This document shows positions 1 through 5,503 of a stretch of 5,503 nt of DNA, piece by piece. The DNA is from JAJBWD01 sp041670885 (lineage in GTDB: Bacteria; Bacillota; Clostridia; Clostridiales; Clostridiaceae). Under the pieces are notes generated by a model. The model was not told the origin of the DNA and searched no databases. It was given only the letters and a program-made list of their open reading frames with translations. Both the position numbers and the translations under genes were made by a program. The stretch is taken from positions 1-5,503 of the forward strand of contig JBAXYJ010000193.1 in NCBI GenBank assembly GCA_041670885.1, written 5' to 3'. Within the stretch, counting starts at the first letter, position 1, and every line of letters begins with the position of its first letter.

Positions 1-53
1 CAGTAGTGGGTAGCAGTGAGAGTGCCTGAATGTTTCCGTAGTGGGTATATAGA
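1..53. mobile_element. Putative end of a skin-like sigK intervening element (partial)
   Basis: Homology of the minus-strand frame to SigK stops after the Asn codon at 54-56. The codon is equivalent to Asn113 of B. subtilis SigK, where the skin element divides the gene into spoIVCB and spoIIIC. Bases 1-50 contain 24 G or C, clearly more than the flanking DNA, and carry a 10-base direct repeat. These fit an attachment-site arm of an element integrated by a large serine recombinase (SpoIVCA type). No recombinase or phage gene is visible because the window ends here. The B. subtilis core AATGA is not kept (AATTC is present instead), so any shared core must lie within or upstream of GAAAAT (54-59). 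An alternative is a rearrangement that simply truncated sigK. Confidence 0.65.
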
Positions 54-386
54 ATTTTCAATGCATCTGGCAGCATAGGTAGCCAGCCTGGTTCCTTTAT
101 TTCTATCGAAGGAATCTATTGCCTTTATAAGCCCTACAGTGCCTATAGAAATAAGATCATCTATATCTTTATTAGGGTAGGAATATTTTTTAACTATGTG
201 TGCAACAAGCCTTAAATTTCTCTCTACAAGAATGTTCTTAGCCTTTAAATCACCATCTGACAGCTGCAGCAGATAAAGCTTTTCCTCCTCTTCATTTAGT
301 GGCATGGGAAATGAATTTCCTTTTGTTATATAGCCTGTTAAGAATACGATATTATAAGCCAGGTTTAAAATACAATTAAAAAACAA
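1..386 (-). CDS. sigK: Pro-SigK N-terminal half, interrupted after residue 111; runs off the left edge
   Basis: Mother-cell late sporulation sigma factor (sigma-K), which directs RNA polymerase to coat and spore-maturation genes. The reading frame starts at TTG (384-386), eight bases after a strong AGGGGG site; an in-frame stop lies just upstream and no ATG fits. Residues 1-18 are hydrophobic (FFNCILNLAYNIVFLTG), matching the pro-sequence that anchors pro-SigK until SpoIVFB cleaves it, probably before Tyr19. Residues 29-111 match sigma region 1.2/2: EEEEKLYLL, NLRLVAHIVKKY, DLISIGTVGLIKAID, then GTRLATYAARCIEN. Family members continue with Glu-Ile-Leu and a region 2.4 helix. Here the frame changes at base 53 into unrelated Ser-Ile-Tyr-Pro-Leu-Arg codons, open to the window edge. 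SigK is normally about 235 residues, so regions 2.4 to 4 are missing. The identity is secure; whether the break is a programmed skin-type interruption or a dead gene is inference. Confidence 0.9.
   Translation of the reverse strand, partial: MFFNCILNLAYNIVFLTGYITKGNSFPMPLNEEEEKLYLLQLSDGDLKAKNILVERNLRLVAHIVKKYSYPNKDIDDLISIGTVGLIKAIDSFDRNKGTRLATYAARCIENSIYPLRKHSGTLTATHY
3..47. repeat. 10-bp direct repeat GTAGTGGGTA in the element arm
   Basis: GTAGTGGGTA occurs exactly at 3-12 and 38-47, a period of 35 bases. The second copy ends six bases before the point where sigK homology begins. Additional AGTG tetramers lie between the copies. Recombinase-binding or accessory-factor sites near an attachment core are one explanation; chance in a short GC-richer stretch is possible. 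Confidence 0.5.
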
Positions 387-392
387 ATGGCT

Positions 393-399
393 ACCCCCT
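393..399 (-). promoter_or_regulatory. Ribosome binding site that fixes the sigK TTG start
   Basis: The minus strand reads AGGGGGT, then about six bases, then TTG at 386-384. The next in-frame ATG, at the Met-Pro-Leu codons, would remove the pro-sequence and has no comparable site upstream. This supports translation of the full pro-SigK N-terminus from TTG. Confidence 0.75.
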
Positions 400-438
400 A
401 TTTAGTGCTTATAATATTTTATGATGTAAAAGTCAAAT

Positions 439-446
439 AGTGTATG
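439..446 (-). promoter_or_regulatory. SigE-type -10 element of sigK
   Basis: The minus strand reads CATACACT, an exact match to the sigma-E -10 consensus CATACAMT. It lies 52 bases before the TTG start, so a transcript would begin near 432 with a leader of about 45 bases. Sigma-E controls sigK in B. subtilis, so the placement is expected. The -35 region at 14-15 bases spacing is AT-rich (ATTTTGC) and only a weak match to the sigma-E -35 consensus, so an activator such as SpoIIID may help. The -35 and activator are inference. Confidence 0.55.
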
Positions 447-483
447 TCTACTTTTTATTTAGCAAAATTATTTGTTAAAATAA

Positions 484-515
484 AGTAGCTGCAAATCAAA
501 TTCTTTGCAGCCACT
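484..515 (-). terminator. Intrinsic terminator after the permease gene
   Basis: A 12-base-pair stem (AGTGGCTGCAAA pairing with TTTGCAGCTACT on the minus strand, one G-U pair) encloses an 8-base loop and is followed by TTTATTTT. It begins 22 bases after the permease stop codon and ends before the sigK promoter, so it isolates the ABC operon from sigK. The plus strand also has a short T tract after the stem, so it might act in both directions. Confidence 0.8.
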
Positions 516-537
516 ATTTTAATATTATTATAATAGT

Positions 538-3500
538 TTATTCTGTCAATATTCTATAAAGCATAACGATTTGTTTTTTTAATGAATTTGCTTCTACTAC
601 CTTTTTTTCTGGTGACACCACATAGCTGAAATCAACTTTATTATCAATACATGCAAATCCTGAATAATTATTATCATTTGATGGATTTATATTAATATTC
701 AGGCTCTTAGCTATAGATTGTGCTTTTCTCATTTCCCCATCTTCTGTATATCTTATATTATTAATATGGTACAAATATGGAATTGATTTATCTATAAATT
801 CAATATTTCTGGCTATTCCTTGAATATAATTATCACCAAAGTCCATATAAGCCGGTTTTCCGAAAGACGTATCATCCCTGACTCCAAATATTATATTGTC
901 TCCAGTACCTATTCGTCCAATGCAAAAAACTGATTTAACCTTATTTTTCTCCAAGTACTGCCTTAATGCTCTGGAATAATCAAGCTGACTGTCACAGGTA
1001 AAGAGCAGTCTTATACTGTTTGTGGGCTTTTCATCTTTAAACATTTTTAAAAGCTGCAGGCTAAACACAATTGCTGATGAATTGTCTTCTTTAGTCAAAT
1101 CCCCTATTCCCACCTGAATTAAATATGGATTACTGTTTTTTTCTTTACCAGGTATATCTATAATCATATTTTTGTCCTGTTTTTCTTCAGCTAATACAAC
1201 ACCTTCATAACTTAAATTAGCTTCGAAAACACTCTTATTATCAATTAAGTTATTCAAAATAACAATTGCTGATGCATCCTTATATTTATTCCAATCTTTA
1301 AGCATTTCCTCTTCTGATGAATCATTATCCACAATTAAAATTTTATTTTTTATATCTGTTGTTCCGCTTTTACCTAATACAATAGCCTGCTTTTTAATGT
1401 TGTTTTTTCCTTCTTTTGCTAAACCGGAATTTACATAGATTTTCTCCGGGGTATAAGCTTTGCTTCCTATTGTTATTTTAATTGAATTTTCTTTAATGCC
1501 TATAACCTTATCCAGTTTTACAGAGGTTTCCTGTAATTGAAAGCCTAATGCTTCTGCTTTGCTTTTTATAAAGCTGCCTATGTTATCAAAATCCTTAACC
1601 TTCTCTAAATCCTGCTTCAATTCAATATCTGATATTTTATTTAAAAGCAGGCTATTTGAATCTTTATAAGCTGGCTTGCTTTTATTTGTTCCTACATAGA
1701 ATACAGATATTGAAAGGATTAAAGCAAGAATCATAAAGGATGAAATAAAAGCAAAAACTGTTTTTTTGCTTACATTATCCTTTATTCTGGTTCTTGTATC
1801 CCTGCTCATAACTGCATCAAGAGGAGATATTTTAAGAGCCCTATACATAGGATAAAATGCAGAAAGCACTGCTGTCATAATTAATATTATAAATATGACA
1901 AAAATCAAAGATAAAGAAACAGGATAAGAGGTATACATAAGTTTAAAGCCTGTTAGTGAAAAAATTACTGCAATTAAGGTTCCAATTAGTGAAAGAATCA
2001 GTGCTTCACCTATAATAAGTCTTATAATGTGTCCTTCTTTCCAGCCTAAGGCTCTTAAAGTTCCTATATACGCTTTTCTCTCCATTATTACAGTAGAGAA
2101 CCTGTCCATAACTGTAAATATAACCATCAGCATAGAACCTATAATTAAAACAGAGATCATAGGTGATGTTGTTGTATTTATCTTTTCTCCTAAAGCTGTT
2201 ACTGATATATAGTTTTCCGTCGCCTTCAGTGTCAGGTAGGTATATACTCCAAGTCCGCCAGATAACCCTATTTGTACTATTAAAAGCTGCGATCTTTTAA
2301 TATAAGCTGATATATTATTTAAAATCATTCTTTCTATAGATGTATTTTCAAAAGGCCTTCTCAGAGATACATCAGCTAATTTAATACTGGTCATGGAGGA
2401 TTTCTTTTCTAGAATCCCCGAATAAATGTAAGCTGATAATGGTGCCAGTATTAAGAATACAATTGAAGAAATAATAAATATTATGCTGATAAATTTAATT
2501 GAATAAAATTTATTTATTATAAATATGGCGGCTGCAGATAAGGTTACTGAAATTAGAGCTGCAATCAGATTTTCTGCTGCCAGTACTTTACATATGTGTT
2601 TATTTTCCCACCCAAGAGCCTTTAAAGTACTTATTTCTCCCTGCCTTCCGGATATGCTGCAGTTTACTCTATTTATTATAAATAAGAAGCCACAAAGCAT
2701 AAAAAGAATGACTAATACTCCTGAGGTTGTACTCCATGATTTTACTATGAGAGCAGCTGTACCAAGAGTAGTCCACCTTTCAACTACTTTTCCTATTAAA
2801 TTCGAACTTTGTATTCCATTTATTGATACAACAATATTTCTATTAGATGAACCTGCTACTACATCCACATGGAGACCGGTTTCTTCATTAATTTCAGCTG
2901 CAATTTTTTCAATTTTAGCTTTGGCAGCATTGTCATATTTATTAATACCGGAAACTCTGACTCTTATGGCGTCTATCGGGTCATTAGGTTTTAAATACTT
3001 AAGAGCTTCCAAGGATGTATAACCTTTTGGTGCTGATGGTACGAAGCTTCCAGGTTCGGTTGTGGGATAAATCTTTTTTAAATCTTCTGTATTTTTATTC
3101 TCTTCATATAATGCTGCATAACTATCTCCATACATGCCTAAAGGTGATCCTGACAGCTTTCCGCTTTCTGACTCCGGAGTTTTTATAGTCCCATATACTT
3201 TAAACTGATTAATGGTTTCATTATTTTTTATTGTCTGGTTAATATCACTCCCTATCTGCTCCATATTTCTAAATAGCAAAATCCCATTTTTTTCTCCTAT
3301 GGCCTGGGCCTCAAGATTTTTTAGGTTTGTTTTATATGAAATTGGAGATGCTCTATAATAAAGAGAGCCCTGTGCTTCATTGTAGGCTGCTCCGGACTTA
3401 ACCTGTTCCAGAGTTTGACCATCTTCCTTAAGATTAATCATAGTTGTTTTAAATGGATTCAGATATTTTGACAAATCTGAAGTCTTAATCTTTAAGCTGC

Positions 3501-4407
3501 TTCCTTTAATCAAGTCAAGTTTTTCTTTAAGTGAATTATTTAGTAAATATGCACTATTAAAATTAGAGGTATTAACAATATTCTTAACAGTAATATCTCC
3601 CTGATTTCTATCAATATTATATTGCTCATAATTTATAGTAATTTTCATAGGTACAAAAGCATTTTCATTTATTAATATTGGTATTTCTCGTCCCTTTATT
3701 CCTGTAACATCTATATCATTTATTTTTTTATCGAAGTTATAGGTACCGGATGTTACATATTTTTCCATACCAATTAATTTATTTTCCTGCTTAAAATCTA
3801 TGGCAACCAGCATATCCCATACCTGCGGAAGCATAATAGGGTATTCAATTTTGCCTCTTGCATTAGAATATCCCTGTACAGATTCCGGGAAAAATACAAC
3901 CGGTTCTCCAGTTACATCATTTTCTTTAAAATTAGATGCAATCTGATAATAGTCCTGACTATCAAGCAGATAATCTTTTATGCCATCATAGGTATACACC
4001 TTAGCATTTATATGATAGCTTTTCCCATATGGGAAGCTTACAGTAATGGAATTATGAGAGGATGTAAAATAGCCTATGGTTGCAATAGGAGCTGCTGCCT
4101 CTATCCCTTGCATAGCTTTTATCTTATTATATTGCTCAATACTTATTCCTCCATATCCTGCTGCAAGATAATTCTCCTCAACCAATCCCATTTCTTTCTC
4201 TACTTTTGATATAGACTTTTCTGATCTAACTAGCAAATCGTAGGAACCTCTTGAATATTTTGATATATCATTGTTTACCAATGCTCTTGATGTATAAATT
4301 GCGGATAAGGCTAAAGGCACTACTAAAGATATGGTAAAGAAGGCAAGAATGGTAAATGCGAATACTCCTTTGTTTTTCTTGATAAATTTTAATACATAAG
4401 AAAGCAT
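538..4407 (-). CDS. FtsX/MacB-type ABC transporter permease with a C-terminal M28-like extracellular domain
   Basis: Membrane subunit of a type VII ABC system, 1289 aa from ATG 4405-4407; substrate unknown. Nine membrane helices can be read: about 15-37, 563-581, 614-633, 639-663, 708-728, 750-767, 802-822, 830-854 and 884-906. Helix 1 is followed by an ectodomain of roughly 520 residues, then three helices with the FtsX cytoplasmic motif GEISTLKALGW (about 590-600). A second unit repeats the motif as AYIGTLRALGW (about 779-789) but has only a short outer loop. Helix 9 puts residues 907-1289 outside. This tail has a PA-like stretch (1017-1053) and an M28-like core (1093-1266) with EDNSSA, IRLLFTCDSQ and SNDNNY segments. 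Asp1108 is kept, but the catalytic Glu-Glu, the Asp of the DMIG motif and the final His are replaced, so peptidase activity is unlikely. An upstream in-frame ATG at 4440 exists, but the start at 4407 has the ribosome site. The FtsX assignment is firm; the M28 reading is from motif memory. Confidence 0.9.
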   Translation of the reverse strand: MLSYVLKFIKKNKGVFAFTILAFFTISLVVPLALSAIYTSRALVNNDISKYSRGSYDLLVRSEKSISKVEKEMGLVEENYLAAGYGGISIEQYNKIKAMQGIEAAAPIATIGYFTSSHNSITVSFPYGKSYHINAKVYTYDGIKDYLLDSQDYYQIASNFKENDVTGEPVVFFPESVQGYSNARGKIEYPIMLPQVWDMLVAIDFKQENKLIGMEKYVTSGTYNFDKKINDIDVTGIKGREIPILINENAFVPMKITINYEQYNIDRNQGDITVKNIVNTSNFNSAYLLNNSLKEKLDLIKGSSLKIKTSDLSKYLNPFKTTMINLKEDGQTLEQVKSGAAYNEAQGSLYYRASPISYKTNLKNLEAQAIGEKNGILLFRNMEQIGSDINQTIKNNETINQFKVYGTIKTPESESGKLSGSPLGMYGDSYAALYEENKNTEDLKKIYPTTEPGSFVPSAPKGYTSLEALKYLKPNDPIDAIRVRVSGINKYDNAAKAKIEKIAAEINEETGLHVDVVAGSSNRNIVVSINGIQSSNLIGKVVERWTTLGTAALIVKSWSTTSGVLVILFMLCGFLFIINRVNCSISGRQGEISTLKALGWENKHICKVLAAENLIAALISVTLSAAAIFIINKFYSIKFISIIFIISSIVFLILAPLSAYIYSGILEKKSSMTSIKLADVSLRRPFENTSIERMILNNISAYIKRSQLLIVQIGLSGGLGVYTYLTLKATENYISVTALGEKINTTTSPMISVLIIGSMLMVIFTVMDRFSTVIMERKAYIGTLRALGWKEGHIIRLIIGEALILSLIGTLIAVIFSLTGFKLMYTSYPVSLSLIFVIFIILIMTAVLSAFYPMYRALKISPLDAVMSRDTRTRIKDNVSKKTVFAFISSFMILALILSISVFYVGTNKSKPAYKDSNSLLLNKISDIELKQDLEKVKDFDNIGSFIKSKAEALGFQLQETSVKLDKVIGIKENSIKITIGSKAYTPEKIYVNSGLAKEGKNNIKKQAIVLGKSGTTDIKNKILIVDNDSSEEEMLKDWNKYKDASAIVILNNLIDNKSVFEANLSYEGVVLAEEKQDKNMIIDIPGKEKNSNPYLIQVGIGDLTKEDNSSAIVFSLQLLKMFKDEKPTNSIRLLFTCDSQLDYSRALRQYLEKNKVKSVFCIGRIGTGDNIIFGVRDDTSFGKPAYMDFGDNYIQGIARNIEFIDKSIPYLYHINNIRYTEDGEMRKAQSIAKSLNININPSNDNNYSGFACIDNKVDFSYVVSPEKKVVEANSLKKQIVMLYRILTE

Positions 4408-4408
4408 A

Positions 4409-5080
4409 TTATAAACCTTCTTCCTTATATATTTTACCATCCCTTAAAAATACTTTTCGTTTAGTTTTGTCAGCAACCTCCATATCATGTGTAGCAATAA
4501 CAATTGTAACACCCTGAGCATTAATATCCTGTAATATCTTTATAACTTCATCTCGATTTGCTGTGTCTAAATTTCCCGTAGGTTCATCTCCTATGATAAG
4601 TTTCGGAGAATTTATAAGACTCCTGGCAATAGCAACTCTTTGCTGTTCTCCGCCGGAGAGTTGTGATGGATAATGATTCGCTCTCTTTTCCATACCAAAT
4701 TTGCTTAGGAGTAGTGATGCCCTTGCTTTTAGTGATTTACTTTTTTCGTAAGGAATAGAAGGAAGCATAACATTTTCTACTGCAGTTAAATGTTGAATCA
4801 AATTAAAGGATTGAAATATATAACCAACTTCTTCTCTTCTATATTTGCTTTTTTCATAGTATTTCATATCAGTAGTGGATATATTATCATAATATATTGT
4901 TCCCTCATTAGGATCATCTGCCAATCCTATCATGTTTAAAAAAGTAGACTTACCTGAACCAGAGGGTCCAATAATTGATATAAATTCACCATCATTTATT
5001 TTAAAGTCATCAATGTGAAGTGCTACAATGGTATTTTCTTTTGTACCGTATACCTTTTGGATATTATTAAGCCTTAACAT
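4409..5080 (-). CDS. ABC transporter ATP-binding protein, MacB/LolD family
   Basis: A 223-residue cytoplasmic ATPase that powers the adjacent FtsX-type permease, presumably as a homodimer bound to the permease's two membrane units. All nucleotide-binding motifs are intact: Walker A GPSGSGKST (38-46), Q-loop Gln90 in YIFQSFNL, signature LSGGEQQR (141-148), Walker B LIIGDEPTGNLD (161-172) with catalytic Glu166, and switch His198 in ATHDM. The GNLD D-loop and YIFQSFNL are typical of the MacB/LolD/BceA group. Length is normal for this group. The ATG at 5078-5080 follows AGGAGG (5095-5100) and a closer GAAGGTG (5085-5091). It is first in a two-gene operon with the permease. No two-component system, substrate-binding protein or resistance marker is beside it, so export, peptide resistance or envelope signalling cannot be distinguished. 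Confidence 0.95.
   Translation of the reverse strand: MLRLNNIQKVYGTKENTIVALHIDDFKINDGEFISIIGPSGSGKSTFLNMIGLADDPNEGTIYYDNISTTDMKYYEKSKYRREEVGYIFQSFNLIQHLTAVENVMLPSIPYEKSKSLKARASLLLSKFGMEKRANHYPSQLSGGEQQRVAIARSLINSPKLIIGDEPTGNLDTANRDEVIKILQDINAQGVTIVIATHDMEVADKTKRKVFLRDGKIYKEEGL
4416..4424 (-). promoter_or_regulatory. Ribosome binding site of the permease inside the ATPase gene
   Basis: The minus strand reads GGAAGAAGG, then eight bases, then ATG at 4407. It sits within the last codons of the ATPase gene, whose TAA (4411-4409) is separated from the ATG by one base. This decides the permease start and implies translational coupling, which helps give matched subunit amounts. Confidence 0.8.
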
Positions 5081-5084
5081 CAGA

Positions 5085-5100
5085 CACCTTCTTTCCTCCT
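5085..5100 (-). promoter_or_regulatory. Ribosome binding site region of the ATPase gene
   Basis: The minus strand holds AGGAGG (14 bases before the ATG) and then GAAGGTG (four bases before it). The nearer one has the more usual distance, with AAGG six bases from ATG. A purine-rich double site of this kind suggests efficient initiation. Confidence 0.65.
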
Positions 5101-5143
5101 GATTTATTAAGCTAAAAATTTTGTAAATTACTTAAATTGTTAT

Positions 5144-5171
5144 ATTGTATATATTATACATTAATTGTCAT
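5144..5171 (-). promoter_or_regulatory. Candidate sigma-A promoter of the ABC operon
   Basis: The minus strand reads ATGACA (5171-5166), 16 bases, then TACAAT (5149-5144); each differs by one base from the TTGACA and TATAAT consensus. A TATAAT also occurs at 5158-5153 but without a good -35 at the right distance. An inverted repeat TGTATA-ATA-TATACA (5160-5146) overlaps the -10 region and could be an operator. The leader to the ATG is about 57 bases. In such AT-rich DNA, chance matches are common. Confidence 0.4.
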
Positions 5172-5258
5172 TTTCCTTTATTTTTATTATATTTTGTTAT
5201 TTTAATGTTCTTATTCCTAAATATTAACATCATAATAATAAATGTAACAATTATTTTT

Positions 5259-5302
5259 AAAAAATTAATAGGCTATTGACATAATATATATGCCAATAGC
5301 CT
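5259..5302 (-). terminator. Intrinsic terminator downstream of the XRE remnant
   Basis: A 9-base-pair perfect stem AGGCTATTG/CAATAGCCT (5270-5278 with 5294-5302) extends past one mismatch into CATA/TATG, leaving a 5-base loop. On the minus strand the stem is followed by ATTAATTTTTT. It begins 13 bases after the stop codon of the remnant gene, so it probably terminated that gene and shields the ABC operon from transcription from the right. Confidence 0.75.
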
Positions 5303-5315
5303 GAAATTGTTTTAA

Positions 5316-5502
5316 CTACAATCTATCTTTTGAAACTTTTTTATTTATTTTTTCAATATTAAGTTCATAGCAAAGTATATAGTCAGTAGTAACATTATAC
5401 AGCCTGGCAAGCTTTATAATATTTAATTAACCATGGCTGAAAAAATACGAATTTTATTAGAAAATCCTATGGTGTAATATCTCCTAGTTTTTCAGATATA
5501 TC
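5316..5502 (-). pseudogene. Broken XRE-family helix-turn-helix regulator (remnant, 5' end outside window)
   Basis: The last 36 codons (5316-5423) give NIIKLARLYNVTTDYIL followed by a charged tail ending at TAG, which is the typical last helix and exit of an HTH_3/XRE DNA-binding domain. Further upstream, a different frame reads DISEKLG (5502-5482), like recognition-domain helix 2, then meets a TAG. A third frame between them carries IRIFSAMVN, resembling the usual KRIPSAMV linker. The distance between DISEKLG and NIIKLARL is close to that in intact proteins, so the gene has decayed mainly by point changes and at least one frameshift, not by a large deletion. No frame is open across the region. 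It was probably a transcriptional regulator; its targets are unknown. Sequencing errors could mimic part of the damage. Confidence 0.6.
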
Positions 5503-5503
5503 G

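Noticed and set aside
1..53. Natural sequence variation of SigK instead of an interruption
   Set aside because: Region 2.4 after Cys-Ile-Glu-Asn is among the most conserved parts of SigK, yet the next 17 codons share no recognisable pattern with it and the base composition changes at the same point.
2027..2212. 61-codon open frame on the plus strand
   Set aside because: Antisense shadow of the second FtsX unit of the permease; no supporting motif or ribosome site.
2525..3022. 165-codon open frame on the plus strand
   Set aside because: It is wholly antisense to the permease gene, has no recognisable domain and no ribosome site, and the opposite strand codes for clear FtsX sequence.
4012..4209. 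65-codon open frame on the plus strand
   Set aside because: Antisense shadow of the permease ectodomain; Cys- and Ile-rich composition of a non-coding frame.
4408..4440. Longer permease start at ATG 4440 adding 11 residues
   Set aside because: It would overlap the ATPase gene by 32 bases and lacks the well-spaced GGAAGAAGG site that precedes the ATG at 4407.
5100..5260. Possible riboswitch or small RNA in the ATPase leader
   Set aside because: The stretch is very AT-rich with no conserved riboswitch-like core or stable multi-stem structure beyond the promoter-like palindrome.
5433..5477. 14-codon plus-strand frame MAEKIRILLENPMV
   Set aside because: Too short, no ribosome binding site, and it lies antisense to the XRE remnant.

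Overview
The window is AT-rich DNA from an endospore-forming Firmicute, most likely a Clostridium or close relative. The evidence is the base composition, the AGA/ATA/TTA-rich codon use, strong AGGAGG-type ribosome binding sites, and the front half of the mother-cell sporulation sigma factor SigK. All recognisable genes read on the minus strand, so the order of transcription is from the right edge to the left edge.

Layout from the right edge. (1) 5316-5502: a broken remnant of an XRE-family helix-turn-helix regulator, followed at once by a hairpin terminator (5259-5302). (2) 5081-5258: an AT-rich leader with a candidate sigma-A promoter and a small inverted repeat. (3) 4409-5080: a MacB/LolD-type ABC ATPase. 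(4) 538-4407: a very large FtsX/MacB-type permease (1289 aa), starting one base after the ATPase stop codon and almost certainly co-transcribed and translationally coupled with it. (5) 484-515: a strong stem-loop terminator. (6) 439-446: a SigE-type -10 element. (7) 1-386: the 5' part of sigK, with a TTG start and an intact hydrophobic pro-sequence.

The ATPase and permease together form a type VII (mechanotransmission) ABC system with unknown substrate. The permease has two FtsX-type membrane units, a roughly 520-residue first ectodomain, and a ninth membrane helix that exports a roughly 380-residue C-terminal domain. That domain resembles an M28 aminopeptidase fold with most metal ligands lost, so it may be a binding or sensing module.

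The most notable observation is at the left edge. The sigK reading frame follows the SigK family exactly up to Cys-Ile-Glu-Asn (residue 111), then changes at base 53 into unrelated, GC-richer DNA. This is the codon at which the skin element splits sigK in Bacillus subtilis. The simplest reading is that this sigK is interrupted by a skin-like intervening element of which only the first ~53 bases are visible. If so, complete SigK would need programmed excision in the mother cell. The rest of the element, its recombinase and the 3' half of sigK lie outside the window, so this remains an inference.
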